DNA from: Vibrio hyugaensis
GTDB lineage: Bacteria > Pseudomonadota > Gammaproteobacteria > Enterobacterales > Vibrionaceae
Direction of reading: 5' to 3'
NCBI RefSeq assembly: GCF_002906655.1
Contig: NZ_CP025794.1
Coordinates: 434,001-498,000 of the forward strand
Length of the DNA: 64,000 nucleotides
Shown: positions 17,790 to 26,724 of the stretch, one piece after another
Layout of the letters: each line of letters begins with the position of its first letter
Numbering within the stretch: the first letter of the stretch is position 1
The notes under the pieces: model-generated
Seen by the model: the letters and a program-made list of their open reading frames with translations, nothing else
Databases searched by the model: none
Told to the model about the DNA's origin: nothing
Position numbers and translations under genes: made by a program

Positions 17790-18579
17790 CAAACACCTGA
17801 GAGTTACCATCGTGATCGTTATCATTTTGCTGTGTCGCTACGATCTTAAGCTTAATACCAAACATTTCGCGATACAGTATCCCCTTCAAATGGAAGAAGA
17901 ACGGCAGTACGAAGATCAAGCCAATTCCGTAGAACATTGCTGCAATAATAAACATCAACATCACGCCCAAGTAAAGCCCTGCAAGAACAAAAATCTTCTT
18001 GTTGACTGCACGAAGAGACAATAATAATGATTGCATTGGTGGCACTCTTTTCTCACAAATCAATAAGATAGAATGACTAAAAGCTAAAGAAAGGTATAAC
18101 GATAGCAGAGGGAAAATCATCCCAGCTACGCCCTGCAGCATTAGACTAAACAGCGTCGCTAAAATCACTGGCACAGTGAATTGTAGGCCTTTACCAACGT
18201 GACGTACTTTTGTTTTCAACCCAGCGACATGGCTCATAGCCATCAAACTGATACCCGCATAAATTGGCGCACTGATCACTTCGTAACTAAAGTTAGCGAC
18301 ATAAATAGCAGAGACGATGTCAGTGGTAAAAGACTCAGGGTCTTGCAACGCATCAAGAATCACACCTGGGTCACCTAATTGAAGTTGCAATGCGATATAG
18401 AAGATGCCCAACTGAACGAAAAGCAACAAGATGATCGCTGGCGAGAAGGACAAAAATTGTTGAATGGTCGTGCGCCAAGCTTCACTAAAAACAGCACCCG
18501 CTTTTAGTTCATACTTGCCAGAAAGAGCTCGCTCTACACTCCCTCCTAAATTGAAATCTTTCTCAAAATCGTTGTTCAT
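17782..18579 (-). CDS. Integral membrane protein of unknown function
   Basis: A 265-residue protein with about six membrane helices: SFSPAIILLLFVQLGIFYIAL, PIYAGISLMAMSHV, FTVPVILATLFSLMLQGVAGMIFPLLSLYLSLAF, and two between 200 and 245. The N-terminal cytoplasmic segment is acidic and the C-terminal tail is polar. It looks like the broad family of YciC/glycerophosphoryl-type bacterial membrane proteins, but no signature motif is present. It is the first gene of a three-gene reverse-strand unit with the Bax-like and DUF2987 genes. Confidence 0.7.
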   Translation of the reverse strand: MNNDFEKDFNLGGSVERALSGKYELKAGAVFSEAWRTTIQQFLSFSPAIILLLFVQLGIFYIALQLQLGDPGVILDALQDPESFTTDIVSAIYVANFSYEVISAPIYAGISLMAMSHVAGLKTKVRHVGKGLQFTVPVILATLFSLMLQGVAGMIFPLLSLYLSLAFSHSILLICEKRVPPMQSLLLSLRAVNKKIFVLAGLYLGVMLMFIIAAMFYGIGLIFVLPFFFHLKGILYREMFGIKLKIVATQQNDNDHDGNSQVFDA

Positions 18580-18596
18580 ATGTTATCCAAGGCTAA

Positions 18597-18956
18597 CTTG
18601 TAAATTTTTTTCTGGAAAACCAGCCAATTAATAAGGGCGTCATTATAAAGAAATCTTTCCAAGTCTAAAATCAGATCTCGGCCTCAATACTTGCAATATC
18701 TTCTATTTGGTCGATAATTAACCACTCGCAAATCTATGAAATTGAAAACATTTGCTGGCGAAATTAAAACCCTACAAAACGATAGCGAAAGCGTAAATAC
18801 CCCCATAAAAACAGTATGGTAAGGAATGTTTACTTTTGCCTGCAAAATTTTTTCTGTTTCAAGATAAGAAAATGCTTTGATTTCACAATTTTGGTGATTA
18901 TGATGCGCGCCTCAAAAGTGAATGACTAATGTCACATCAATGGGATATAACCCAAT
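18597..18956. other. Intergenic divergent control region
   Basis: This is 360 bases between the reverse-strand membrane-protein operon and potABCD. It is AT-rich. TTGATT at about 18879 followed 16 bases later by TATGAT is a plausible -35/-10 pair for pot. No coding potential was seen. Confidence 0.35.
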
Positions 18957-18962
18957 TTGAAC

Positions 18963-20096
18963 GTGGGAGAAATACAGACGTTGAACGCTAAACAGCAAGC
19001 AGGAAAGCCAGTAGTTCGTCTATCTGGTATTAGCAAAAGTTTCGATGGCAAGGAAATCATCGGTAATTTAAATCTGGATGTTAATCATGGTGAGTTTCTG
19101 ACGATTCTTGGCCCATCTGGTTGTGGTAAGACAACGGTTTTACGCATGATCGCTGGCTTTGAAACGGCAGACAACGGTCAAATCGTATTAGATGACCAAG
19201 ATGTAACACAGGTTCCTGCAGAGCAAAGGCACGTCAACACGGTATTTCAGAGTTACGCACTCTTTCCTCATATGACCGTATTTGAAAACGTTGCATTTGG
19301 TCTTCGTATGCAGAAAACACCTGCTGCAGAGATCGAGCCACGAGTAATGGATGCGCTGCGCATGGTTCGCCTAGAAAAAATGGCACAGCGTAAGCCACAC
19401 CAACTTTCTGGTGGACAACAACAACGTATCGCGATTGCTCGCGCGGTTGTCAACAAGCCAAAAGTACTGCTGCTAGATGAATCTCTATCTGCACTTGATT
19501 ACAAACTACGTAAGCAAATGCAAATCGAGCTTAAACAGCTTCAGCGTCAACTTGGTATTACCTTTATCTTCGTTACGCACGATCAGGAAGAAGCCCTATC
19601 GATGTCTGACCGTATTATTGTTATGCGCGACGGTGTTATTGAACAAGACGGCTCTCCGCGTGAGATCTACGAAGAACCGAAGAACCTATTTGTTGCTCGC
19701 TTTATCGGTGAGATCAACGTATTCAACGCGACCATGCTAGATCGTATCGATGAGAAACGTATCCGTGCAGAAATTGAAGGTGTTGAATCGGTGGTTTACT
19801 ACGATCAAGAAGCACAGGCCGGTGACAAACTTCAAGTACTACTTCGCCCAGAAGACTTACGTATCGAAGAGATCAAAGAGTCTGAAGAAAAAGGCATCGT
19901 AGGTCACGTGACCGAGCGTACCTATAAAGGTATGACGCTAGATTCAGTTATTCAGTTGGATTCTGGCATGCGCGTGATGGTAAGCGAATTCTTTAACGAA
20001 GATGATCCAGATGTGGACCACTCACTCGGCCAGAAAGTCGCTATCACTTGGGTTGAGAGCTGGGAGGTAGTACTAAATGATAAGCAAGAAGCTTAA
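18963..20096 (+). CDS. potA: Spermidine/putrescine ABC transporter ATPase PotA
   Basis: A 377-residue ATPase. Walker [11 protein letters not shown]-loop, signature LSGGQQQR, Walker [13 protein letters not shown] and the H-loop ([13 protein letters not shown]) are all present, with a C-terminal TOBE domain (about 290-370). It energises polyamine import. Start is uncertain: GTG 18963 gives the same N-terminal length as E. coli PotA, TTG 18957 is also in frame, and TTG 18981 has the better ribosome site (GGGAG). The 3' end overlaps potB by 20 bases. Confidence 0.95.
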   Translation: MGEIQTLNAKQQAGKPVVRLSGISKSFDGKEIIGNLNLDVNHGEFLTILGPSGCGKTTVLRMIAGFETADNGQIVLDDQDVTQVPAEQRHVNTVFQSYALFPHMTVFENVAFGLRMQKTPAAEIEPRVMDALRMVRLEKMAQRKPHQLSGGQQQRIAIARAVVNKPKVLLLDESLSALDYKLRKQMQIELKQLQRQLGITFIFVTHDQEEALSMSDRIIVMRDGVIEQDGSPREIYEEPKNLFVARFIGEINVFNATMLDRIDEKRIRAEIEGVESVVYYDQEAQAGDKLQVLLRPEDLRIEEIKESEEKGIVGHVTERTYKGMTLDSVIQLDSGMRVMVSEFFNEDDPDVDHSLGQKVAITWVESWEVVLNDKQEA

Positions 20097-20937
20097 TCTT
20101 CAGAACGCGATCATTGCCCTAATTGTTGGTTGGTTAACACTTTTCGTGTTGGTACCAAACCTAATGATTATCGGTACAAGTTTCTTGACGCGTGATGAAG
20201 CGAACCTAATTGAATTAACGTTTACTTTCGACAACTACCTTCGCTTGCTTGACCCTCTGTACGCGAAAGTGCTAATGCACTCTTTCTACATGGCGATCAT
20301 CGCGACATTGTTGTGTTTGGTTATCGGTTACCCATTTGCCTACATCGTAGCGAAAATGCCAGAGAAATGGCGTCCGTTTATGTTGTTCTTGGTTATCGTA
20401 CCGTTCTGGACAAACTCTCTGATCCGTACTTACGGGCTAAAGATTGTTCTTGGTACACAAGGTGTCTTAAACAAATCGCTGATGGCAATGGAAATCATCG
20501 ATAAGCCGATACGCTTAATGTATACAGAAACGGCAGTGATGATCGGTCTTGTATACATCCTGCTTCCGTTCATGATTTTGCCGCTTTACTCGGCAATCGA
20601 GAAGCTAGACAACACTTACATTGAAGCGGCAAAAGATCTTGGTGCGAACAAGTTTCAAACCATTACGCGAGTAATTTTGCCTTTAACAATGCCTGGCATT
20701 ATCGGCGGTTGTTTATTGGTTCTACTACCTGCACTGGGTATGTTCTACATCTCTGACCTTCTTGGCGGCGCGAAGAACCTACTGATCGGTAACGTAATTA
20801 AGAGCCAAGTATTGAACGCTCGTGACTGGCCATTTGGTGCTGCGACCAGTATCGCCCTCACCTTCGCAATGGCTGTTATGCTTTATGCTTACTACAGAGC
20901 AGGCAAACTATTGAATAAGAAAGTGGAGCTAGACTAA
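20077..20937 (+). CDS. potB: Spermidine/putrescine ABC transporter permease PotB
   Basis: A 286-residue permease with six helices. The EAA loop ([27 protein letters not shown]) that contacts PotA lies near 180. It begins inside potA and ends by overlapping the first base of potC (TAATG), so translation is coupled along the operon. Confidence 0.95.
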   Translation: MISKKLNLQNAIIALIVGWLTLFVLVPNLMIIGTSFLTRDEANLIELTFTFDNYLRLLDPLYAKVLMHSFYMAIIATLLCLVIGYPFAYIVAKMPEKWRPFMLFLVIVPFWTNSLIRTYGLKIVLGTQGVLNKSLMAMEIIDKPIRLMYTETAVMIGLVYILLPFMILPLYSAIEKLDNTYIEAAKDLGANKFQTITRVILPLTMPGIIGGCLLVLLPALGMFYISDLLGGAKNLLIGNVIKSQVLNARDWPFGAATSIALTFAMAVMLYAYYRAGKLLNKKVELD

Positions 20938-21707
20938 TGGGACGCACAGTTAGATTTAGCTTTATGGCGCTGGTATATGCTTTTCTGTATCTACCAATTA
21001 TCGTCTTAATTGTTAACTCATTTAATGCCAACAAATTTGGTATGAAATGGGGTGGTTTCACCACGAAATGGTACGAAACCTTAGTAAACAACGACAGCCT
21101 AATGCAGGCTGCATGGCATTCATTGAACGTAGCGGTATTCTCTGCAACAGCGGCAACCATCATTGGTAGCTTAACGGCTGTTGCCCTATTTCGTTACTCA
21201 TTCAAAGGTAAAGGCGCGGTCAACGGCATGTTATTTGTTGTAATGATGTCACCAGATATCGTTATGGCGATTTCATTACTTGCTTTGTTCCTTGTATTAG
21301 GTGCACAGCTTGGCTTCTTTACCCTATTGATTGCTCACATCACCTTCTGTCTACCATTCGTTGTGGTAACAGTGTACAGCCGACTAAATGGCTTTGATGT
21401 GAAAATGTTGGAAGCAGCGAAAGACCTAGGCGCGAGTGAATGGGTAATCTTAAAACAGATCATTCTTCCTCTTGCAAAACCTGCGGTTGCTGCGGGCTGG
21501 CTATTGAGCTTTACCCTGTCTCTGGACGACGTAATTATTAGCTCATTTGTAACAGGTCCAACTTACGAAATCTTGCCATTGAAGATTTACTCAATGGTTA
21601 AGGTGGGCATTTCACCGGAAGTGAACGCCCTAGCAACGGTCATGTTGATTGTTTCTTTGGTCTTGGTAGTGATTTCTCAGTTGCTAGCAAGAGAAAAAGT
21701 AAAGTAA
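20937..21707 (+). CDS. potC: Spermidine/putrescine ABC transporter permease PotC
   Basis: A 256-residue permease with six helices and an EAA loop ([26 protein letters not shown]). It pairs with PotB to form the membrane channel of the polyamine importer. About 100 bases separate it from the first potD. Confidence 0.95.
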   Translation: MGRTVRFSFMALVYAFLYLPIIVLIVNSFNANKFGMKWGGFTTKWYETLVNNDSLMQAAWHSLNVAVFSATAATIIGSLTAVALFRYSFKGKGAVNGMLFVVMMSPDIVMAISLLALFLVLGAQLGFFTLLIAHITFCLPFVVVTVYSRLNGFDVKMLEAAKDLGASEWVILKQIILPLAKPAVAAGWLLSFTLSLDDVIISSFVTGPTYEILPLKIYSMVKVGISPEVNALATVMLIVSLVLVVISQLLAREKVK

Positions 21708-21809
21708 AATCCTCATCCGTTAACATCACGAAACAGAATGGTTACATGCCATTCTGTTTTTCTATCTATCGTCCAAAATTGGACAACGTTTGGTTTGGAG
21801 CTAACGTCA

Positions 21810-22841
21810 ATGAAAAAATGGGCTACTCTATTAGCTGGTAGTGCATGTGCGCTTTCTCTGTTCTCTGGTACAGCGGCAGCGGATGATAAAGAATTAGTAT
21901 TTATGAACTGGGGTCCTTACATCAACAGTAATATCCTAGAACAATTTACTAAAGAAACTGGCATCAAAGTCATCTACTCGACTTACGAGTCGAATGAAAC
22001 CTTGTATGCAAAGCTAAAAACTCATAACCAAGGTTATGATCTAGTGGTACCTTCCACTTACTTCGTAGCGAAGATGCGTGACGAAGGTATGCTACAAAAG
22101 ATCGATAAGACTAAACTGAAAAACTTCGGTAACCTAGATACTAACTACCTAGACAAGCCTTACGATCCAAACAACGACTACTCTATTCCACACGTTGTTG
22201 CGATTACAGGTCTAGCGGTTAACGCTGACATGTACGATCCAAACGAGTTCCAAAGCTGGGCTGACCTATGGAAACCTGAGCTTGAAGGTCAAGTAATGCT
22301 GATGGATGACACTCGTGAAGTCTTCCATATCGCATTACGCAAATTAGGTTACTCAGGTAACTCTACGGATCCAAAACAAATAGACGAAGCGTACGCAGAG
22401 CTACAAAAGCTTATGCCAAACGTTCTAGTATTCAACTCTGATAACCCAGGTGCTCCATACATGTCTGGCGAAGTTGGCGTTGGTATGCTTTGGAATGGTA
22501 GCGCGGCAGCTGCTCAAAACGAAGGCATGAACCTAAAGCTTGTATTCCCTAAAGAAGGCGGTATCGGCTGGGTTGATAACTTTGCAATCTCTTCTGGTGC
22601 TAAGAACGTAGAAGCGGCTCACAAGATGATCGACTTCCTACTACGTCCAGAAATCGCAGAGCAAATCTCGGCTGATACGGGCTACCTGACTGCTGTTGCA
22701 GAGTCTAACGCCAAGTTTAAAGACGTTGCACCATTGTTCCCTTCTCAAGAAGATCTTGACCGTGTTGAATGGCAAGACTCTGTTGGTGACATGACAGCGA
22801 AGTACGAAGATTACTTCCTAAAGCTTAAAGCGGGCCAATAA
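21810..22841 (+). CDS. potD2: Polyamine-binding periplasmic protein PotD, first copy (PotD2-like)
   Basis: A 343-residue binding protein with signal peptide MKKWATLLAGSACALSLFSGTAAA. Start at 21810 is chosen because GGAG lies 9 bases upstream. Mature sequence ELVFMNWGPYINSNILEQFTKETGIKVIYSTYESNE is typical of PotD/PotF. It is very similar to the next gene but differs at positions around the ligand (NWGPYI versus NWSEYI), so the two may differ in polyamine preference. In V. cholerae the gene in this position is called potD2. A terminator follows. Confidence 0.9.
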   Translation: MKKWATLLAGSACALSLFSGTAAADDKELVFMNWGPYINSNILEQFTKETGIKVIYSTYESNETLYAKLKTHNQGYDLVVPSTYFVAKMRDEGMLQKIDKTKLKNFGNLDTNYLDKPYDPNNDYSIPHVVAITGLAVNADMYDPNEFQSWADLWKPELEGQVMLMDDTREVFHIALRKLGYSGNSTDPKQIDEAYAELQKLMPNVLVFNSDNPGAPYMSGEVGVGMLWNGSAAAAQNEGMNLKLVFPKEGGIGWVDNFAISSGAKNVEAAHKMIDFLLRPEIAEQISADTGYLTAVAESNAKFKDVAPLFPSQEDLDRVEWQDSVGDMTAKYEDYFLKLKAGQ

Positions 22842-22867
22842 TCGCTTAATAAGCCATCTAGTAAATG

Positions 22868-22900
22868 AAAATAGGCAGCAATACGCTGCCTATTTTCGTA
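22868..22900 (+). terminator. Terminator between the two potD genes
   Basis: AAAATAGGCAGC (22868-22879) pairs perfectly with GCTGCCTATTTT (22885-22896). The second potD therefore probably has its own promoter in 22900-23084. Confidence 0.85.
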
Positions 22901-23084
22901 ATTGACTGATATAATTACACGTTGCTAGGTTTATTTGACACAACTTCAAACATTCTCGTCGATGAAGACATGATGTTTAACGTTCGCGCTCAAATAAACA
23001 GGATTGTGCTTATCGCAATTTGGCTCAAACCAGTATCTGTTACTAGTATTGATTTGACCTGTTGCTGAACAAAACGGAAATAAA

Positions 23085-24122
23085 ATGAAAAGTAAATTCT
23101 ACGCAAGCGCACTGTGTGCAGCGACGCTAATCGCTTCCCCTGCAATGGCTGCTGATCAAGAACTGTATTTCTACAACTGGTCGGAATACATTCCAAACGA
23201 AGTTCTTGAAGACTTTACAAAAGAAACTGGAATTAAGGTTATCTACTCTACGTACGAGTCTAACGAGAGCATGTACGCAAAGCTGAAAACTCAAGGTTCT
23301 GGTTACGACTTGGTAGTACCGTCTACCTATTTCGTATCTAAAATGCGTAAAGAAGGCATGCTGCAAAAGATCGACAAAGAGAAGCTTTCTCACTTTGCTG
23401 ATCTAGACACTAACTTCCTGAACAAGCCGTTCGACCCGAACAACAACTACTCTATCCCTTACATTTGGGGTGCGACCGGTATTGGTATTAATGCTGACAT
23501 GCTAGACAAGTCATCGGTTTCTAAATGGGACGATTTCTGGGATAGCAAGTGGGAAGGTCAACTAATGCTGATGGATGATTCTCGTGAAGTATTCCATATT
23601 GCATTGACTAAGCTTGGTTACTCACCAAACACGACTAACCCAGACGAGATCAAAGCAGCTTACGAAGAACTGAAAAAGCTAATGCCAAACGTGTTGGTAT
23701 TTAACTCAGACTTCCCAGCGAACCCATACTTAGCAGGTGAAGTATCACTTGGTATGCTTTGGAATGGTTCTGCTTACATGGCTCGTCAAGAAGGCGCGAA
23801 CATCGACATCATCTGGCCAGAAAAAGGCACTATCTTCTGGATGGACAGCCTAGCAATTCCAGCTGGCGCGAAGAATGTTGATGCTGCTCATAAGATGATC
23901 GACTTCCTACTACGTCCTGAGAATGCAGCTAAGATTGCACTAGAGATTGGTTACCCTACTCCAGTGAAAACAGCGCACGATCTACTACCGAAAGAATTTG
24001 CTAACGATCCAAGCATCTTCCCACCACAAGAAGTGATGGACAGCGGTACATGGCAAGACGAAGTTGGTGAAGCAAGCGTGCTTTACGATGAGTACTTCCA
24101 AAAGCTAAAAGTAGACAACTAA
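23085..24122 (+). CDS. potD1: Polyamine-binding periplasmic protein PotD, second copy (PotD1-like)
   Basis: 345 residues with signal peptide ending SPAMAA. It is a close paralogue of the preceding gene through the whole length (shared ETGIKVIYSTYESNE, YDLVVPSTYFV, LMLMDDSREVFHIAL, LMPNVLVFNSD). In V. cholerae the corresponding distal copy, PotD1, is the one needed for spermidine import. Sequence shows tandem duplication; the division of labour is inferred. Confidence 0.92.
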   Translation: MKSKFYASALCAATLIASPAMAADQELYFYNWSEYIPNEVLEDFTKETGIKVIYSTYESNESMYAKLKTQGSGYDLVVPSTYFVSKMRKEGMLQKIDKEKLSHFADLDTNFLNKPFDPNNNYSIPYIWGATGIGINADMLDKSSVSKWDDFWDSKWEGQLMLMDDSREVFHIALTKLGYSPNTTNPDEIKAAYEELKKLMPNVLVFNSDFPANPYLAGEVSLGMLWNGSAYMARQEGANIDIIWPEKGTIFWMDSLAIPAGAKNVDAAHKMIDFLLRPENAAKIALEIGYPTPVKTAHDLLPKEFANDPSIFPPQEVMDSGTWQDEVGEASVLYDEYFQKLKVDN

Positions 24123-24142
24123 TCAGTCTGTCGAAATAGTGT

Positions 24143-24175
24143 AGAAAAGCGGCTTAGGTCGCTTTTCTTGTATCT
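24143..24175 (+). terminator. Terminator after potD1
   Basis: AGAAAAGCG (24143-24151) pairs with CGCTTTTCT (24160-24168), followed by TGTAT. Confidence 0.7.
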
Positions 24176-24229
24176 GAAGCTCGCTTTTTGTATCTCCAGC
24201 TACACCGCACAAATTACAAAGCGTCAGAA

Positions 24230-24261
24230 TACAAAAAGGCATCGAATCACTCGATGCCTTT
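24230..24261 (-). terminator. Terminator after cobB (reverse strand)
   Basis: AAAGGCATCGA (24235-24245) pairs perfectly with TCGATGCCTTT (24251-24261). The reverse strand continues with TTGTATTC. Confidence 0.8.
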
Positions 24262-24287
24262 GTTATAACTCATCTCTGCCCGCTTGT

Positions 24288-25019
24288 TTAAGCGCTGGCT
24301 TCATTTTCTAGAGCAAGAATTTCATCGACCAATTTTGGTACTTCAATACTTGCTTTGCCATAGCGCTTCTCTTCAAACTCACTCTCGACAGCACTTGGCT
24401 CCAAGTTGATTTCAATCGTATGTGCACCATGCATCTTCGCATCATGTACAAAGCCTGCGGCTGGATATACCACGCCAGATGTACCGATAGAAATAAACAA
24501 GTCTGCTTCTTCCAAGGCTGCGTAAATCTCACCCATGCGCAGTGGCATTTCACCAAACCAAACAATGTGAGGTCGCATTTGCGCTGGGATCTGGCAACAA
24601 TGACACAATTCACCGGTTTCAATGTCTTCTGAATGTTCGATGACTTGGTTGGATTCGCTGCAACGTGCTTTGAGTAATTCACCGTGCATGTGAATGATAT
24701 TGGCGCTACCGCCTCTCTCGTGCAGATTATCAATGTTTTGAGTGATAATAGTCACTTTGCCTTCCAACTGCTCTTCTAGGCTTCCTAGCGCGATATGAGC
24801 CGCATTCGGCTTGATGTCTTCGCCTTGAAGCTTTGAACGACGTTGGTTGTAAAAGCTTTGGACAAGATCCGGATCGCGGTCGAAACCTTCTGGCGTTGCC
24901 ACGTCTTCTATTCGGTGATTCTCCCAAAGACCATCTTGAGCTCGAAATGTTTGAATACCAGACTCAGCCGATATGCCAGCGCCAGTAAGTACGACAATAT
25001 TTCTGTATGGGAAATTCAT
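24288..25019 (-). CDS. cobB: NAD-dependent protein deacylase CobB (sirtuin)
   Basis: A 243-residue class III sirtuin. [20 protein letters not shown] (NAD binding), [12 protein letters not shown], catalytic His in IIHMHGEL, zinc cysteines (ARCSES... LCHCCQ) and the Y/R pair specifying desuccinylation (YNQRRSKL) are visible. It removes acetyl/succinyl groups from lysines, for example on acetyl-CoA synthetase. The start overlaps a small membrane-protein frame, and an IS element lies about 165 bases upstream, which may alter expression. Confidence 0.95.
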   Translation of the reverse strand: MNFPYRNIVVLTGAGISAESGIQTFRAQDGLWENHRIEDVATPEGFDRDPDLVQSFYNQRRSKLQGEDIKPNAAHIALGSLEEQLEGKVTIITQNIDNLHERGGSANIIHMHGELLKARCSESNQVIEHSEDIETGELCHCCQIPAQMRPHIVWFGEMPLRMGEIYAALEEADLFISIGTSGVVYPAAGFVHDAKMHGAHTIEINLEPSAVESEFEEKRYGKASIEVPKLVDEILALENEASA

Positions 25020-25146
25020 AACCTATCCTTGTTGCTCTTTTTATTAAGCTTAACACCGATACAAAAACAACAATAGCAATAAGGATTAGACCATGGTCGT
25101 AAGCCTGCTGATTTGCCTCTAATTTCTGCTTAAAAACTGGTGACAT
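24964..25146 (-). CDS. Small single-pass membrane protein upstream of cobB
   Basis: A 60-codon frame: [19 protein letters not shown], then membrane helix [16 protein letters not shown] and basic KRATRIG. As read, its last 19 codons overlap cobB. One extra A in the A5 run (25038-25042 on the reverse strand) would instead end it ...IKKSNKDRL with TGA overlapping the cobB ATG, a more natural coupling; this is a guess about an indel. The helix half looks genuine. Its start is only about 30 bases from the IS element. Confidence 0.5.
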   Translation of the reverse strand: MSPVFKQKLEANQQAYDHGLILIAIVVFVSVLSLIKRATRIGYEFPIQKYCRTYWRWHIG

Positions 25147-25175
25147 TAAGAAGATTCTCTACAATAAAAAAGCCT

Positions 25176-25185
25176 CGCGTTTGCG
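25176..25185. repeat. Left target-site duplication of the IS element
   Basis: CGCGTTTGCG directly borders the IS and is repeated at 26691-26700. Joined without the IS, the flanks rebuild AAAAGCCTCGC-GTTT-GCGAGGCTTTT, an intrinsic terminator. Confidence 0.9.
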
Positions 25186-25187
25186 CT

Positions 25188-25220
25188 GTCTCTTGATCAC
25201 AAGTCTAGTGATCAAGAGAC
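25188..25220. repeat. Perfect inverted repeat at the left end of the IS
   Basis: GTCTCTTGATCAC (25188-25200) is mirrored exactly by GTGATCAAGAGAC (25208-25220) over a 7-base loop containing the transposase stop codon. The last transposase codons (MSLDH) thus repeat the terminal sequence inward. Confidence 0.9.
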
Positions 25221-26584
25221 ATTGCGAGTTCGTAGCCTTCAAGGATGGTTTGTAGTTTAAACCACCCTTCCCAAAGCACCTTTATTGAAGCTCTACCCGT
25301 CCTCTTGGTATCTTTCCAACCGCCTAATTTAGCGAGATTTTTGTACGCCCAGCCCATATCGGGCACTTCTTTAGGTAACGTCTTACTTTCTAGTTTCAAC
25401 CACAGTAGCTTCCAAGCTTTTTGGCCCAATACCTTTTCACAACTTTCTTTCGTTAGCTCATCAACTTCTTTAATGAAGCGTAACGCCAATAAACGCGTAG
25501 CAACAAAGGCATAGATGACACTTAATCTCTCTAAGTTATCTTTACTTTGTAGCCTGAGTGACTCCACATCTGTCCCTTCACTTTTCCAGACTTTATGGAA
25601 ATCTTCAATCAGCCATCGGCGCTCGTAATAACTGATAATTCTCATAGCGTCTTCAACGTTGTTTATTGGCTCCGACGTCAAGAGGTGCCATGCTAACTTG
25701 TCTTTTGATGTCCCTTGCTCAAGGCAACCAACATAATAAACAGGTATGCCTGCGTGCTCTTTTTTGTTTGCCGGAGCCTTTAATGTCACCTGACCATATT
25801 TAACATCAAGCTTTACATCTCTCGCTTTTCTCCCTCCTTTTTGGGGGATGGTAAGCTCTTTTGTCTCGACGCTTGGTAACGCTTGCGCATAGTCGTAAAG
25901 CTTTTGATGATGAGCTTCTAGGCAGCGACTTTGCATTGAGCGAACGACAAAGCGCTGCTGATGTTGACGCTTATAAGTTAAGTATTCGAATAGGTCAGCT
26001 TCTCGGTCACAGACCGAGATAACATCTAACATTTTATCCCCTAGGCGCTCAACGACACGGCGAGAAGCTTGCTCCCATTTGTAACTCTCTTTCTCCTTAT
26101 AAGGACGAGTCGCGTGTTGGTGCTTTTGCCCACGCTTGGTAATATCTCGGCTCCATCGCTGCTGCTCTATCAGACCGACAATGGTTTGGCTTTGTGGTGC
26201 AAAAAGTAACGTCGAATGTACGTGGAGAGCTCGAGTTCTATCGCCTTGATTAGTATGCCCGAGTTCTTCTTTTATACTTCGATGCGGAAAACTGAGCGTT
26301 GTTGTATCTTCAAGCGCGAGTAATTCCTCATGCTCGTTAGCTCGAGATACAGTTGATTGAAAACCTGCTTCAGCGATGTCTTTTGCATCGATGTTTTCAT
26401 TGCGGATAAAGCGATATGCACCTTCCATATCGGCGGGAGAAAAAGGAAGTTTAGCCACGGAGACTCCTGGTTGATTAGCAATGGAAGTCGCTAAACTGAT
26501 GAGGCGTTGTGTTCTTCGAGGGTCTTTAAGTTGTGCTTGTCCAAATTGTTCTTGTGCCCAAAGTTTAGCGTCTGAGTGTGTCAT
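25205..26584 (-). CDS. IS4-family Tn5-like transposase
   Basis: A 459-residue DDE transposase related to Tn5/IS50 Tnp. The N-terminal DNA-binding part begins WAQEQFGQAQLKDPRRTQRL. DDE acidic residues lie in LALEDTTTLSF, VCDREADLFEYL and the Y-R-E-K signature YYERRWLIEDFHKVWKSEG (Y, R, E and K all present). It mobilises the surrounding element by cut-and-paste. It is full length for the family (IS50 Tnp 476) with no disruption. Confidence 0.95.
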   Translation of the reverse strand: MTHSDAKLWAQEQFGQAQLKDPRRTQRLISLATSIANQPGVSVAKLPFSPADMEGAYRFIRNENIDAKDIAEAGFQSTVSRANEHEELLALEDTTTLSFPHRSIKEELGHTNQGDRTRALHVHSTLLFAPQSQTIVGLIEQQRWSRDITKRGQKHQHATRPYKEKESYKWEQASRRVVERLGDKMLDVISVCDREADLFEYLTYKRQHQQRFVVRSMQSRCLEAHHQKLYDYAQALPSVETKELTIPQKGGRKARDVKLDVKYGQVTLKAPANKKEHAGIPVYYVGCLEQGTSKDKLAWHLLTSEPINNVEDAMRIISYYERRWLIEDFHKVWKSEGTDVESLRLQSKDNLERLSVIYAFVATRLLALRFIKEVDELTKESCEKVLGQKAWKLLWLKLESKTLPKEVPDMGWAYKNLAKLGGWKDTKRTGRASIKVLWEGWFKLQTILEGYELAMSLDH

Positions 26585-26640
26585 CTTAGTGTTTCAGTAA
26601 GGATTACTAAGTGATCAGATCACACACACTTGAAAGAGTT

Positions 26641-26673
26641 CAAAAAAAATCCCCAAGCTACAAGCTTGGGGAT
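26641..26673 (-). terminator. Terminator inside the IS, upstream of the transposase
   Basis: ATCCCCAAGCT (26649-26659) pairs perfectly with AGCTTGGGGAT (26663-26673). On the reverse strand it is followed by eight T. It would stop transcription entering from the fdh operon before it reaches the transposase. Confidence 0.85.
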
Positions 26674-26690
26674 TTGTGTATAAGAGACAG

Positions 26691-26700
26691 CGCGTTTGCG
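26691..26700. repeat. Right target-site duplication of the IS element
   Basis: CGCGTTTGCG is identical to 25176-25185. It is followed by AGGCTTTT, the other half of the split terminator stem. Confidence 0.9.
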
Positions 26701-26724
26701 AGGCTTTTGAGCAGATAGACCGTT

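Larger units (their letters stand above)
25186..26690 (-). mobile_element. Complete IS4-family (IS50/Tn5-like) insertion sequence, 1505 bp
   Basis: Bounded by 10-bp direct repeats. Left end CTGTCTCTTGATCACAAG and right end (inverted) CTGTCTCTTATACACAAA are identical over the first nine bases and echo the inside and outside ends of IS50. One transposase gene fills it. A terminator lies between the right end and the transposase start. A mirrored copy of the left end overlaps the transposase stop. The intact frame and exact duplications suggest a recent, possibly active insertion. Confidence 0.92.

Noticed and set aside
26676..26690. GTGTATAAGAGACAG resembles a commercial Tn5 sequencing adaptor end
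   Set aside because: It is the natural right end of an intact Tn5-like IS with matching target duplications on both sides, so contamination is unlikely. It may confuse adaptor trimming of raw reads.
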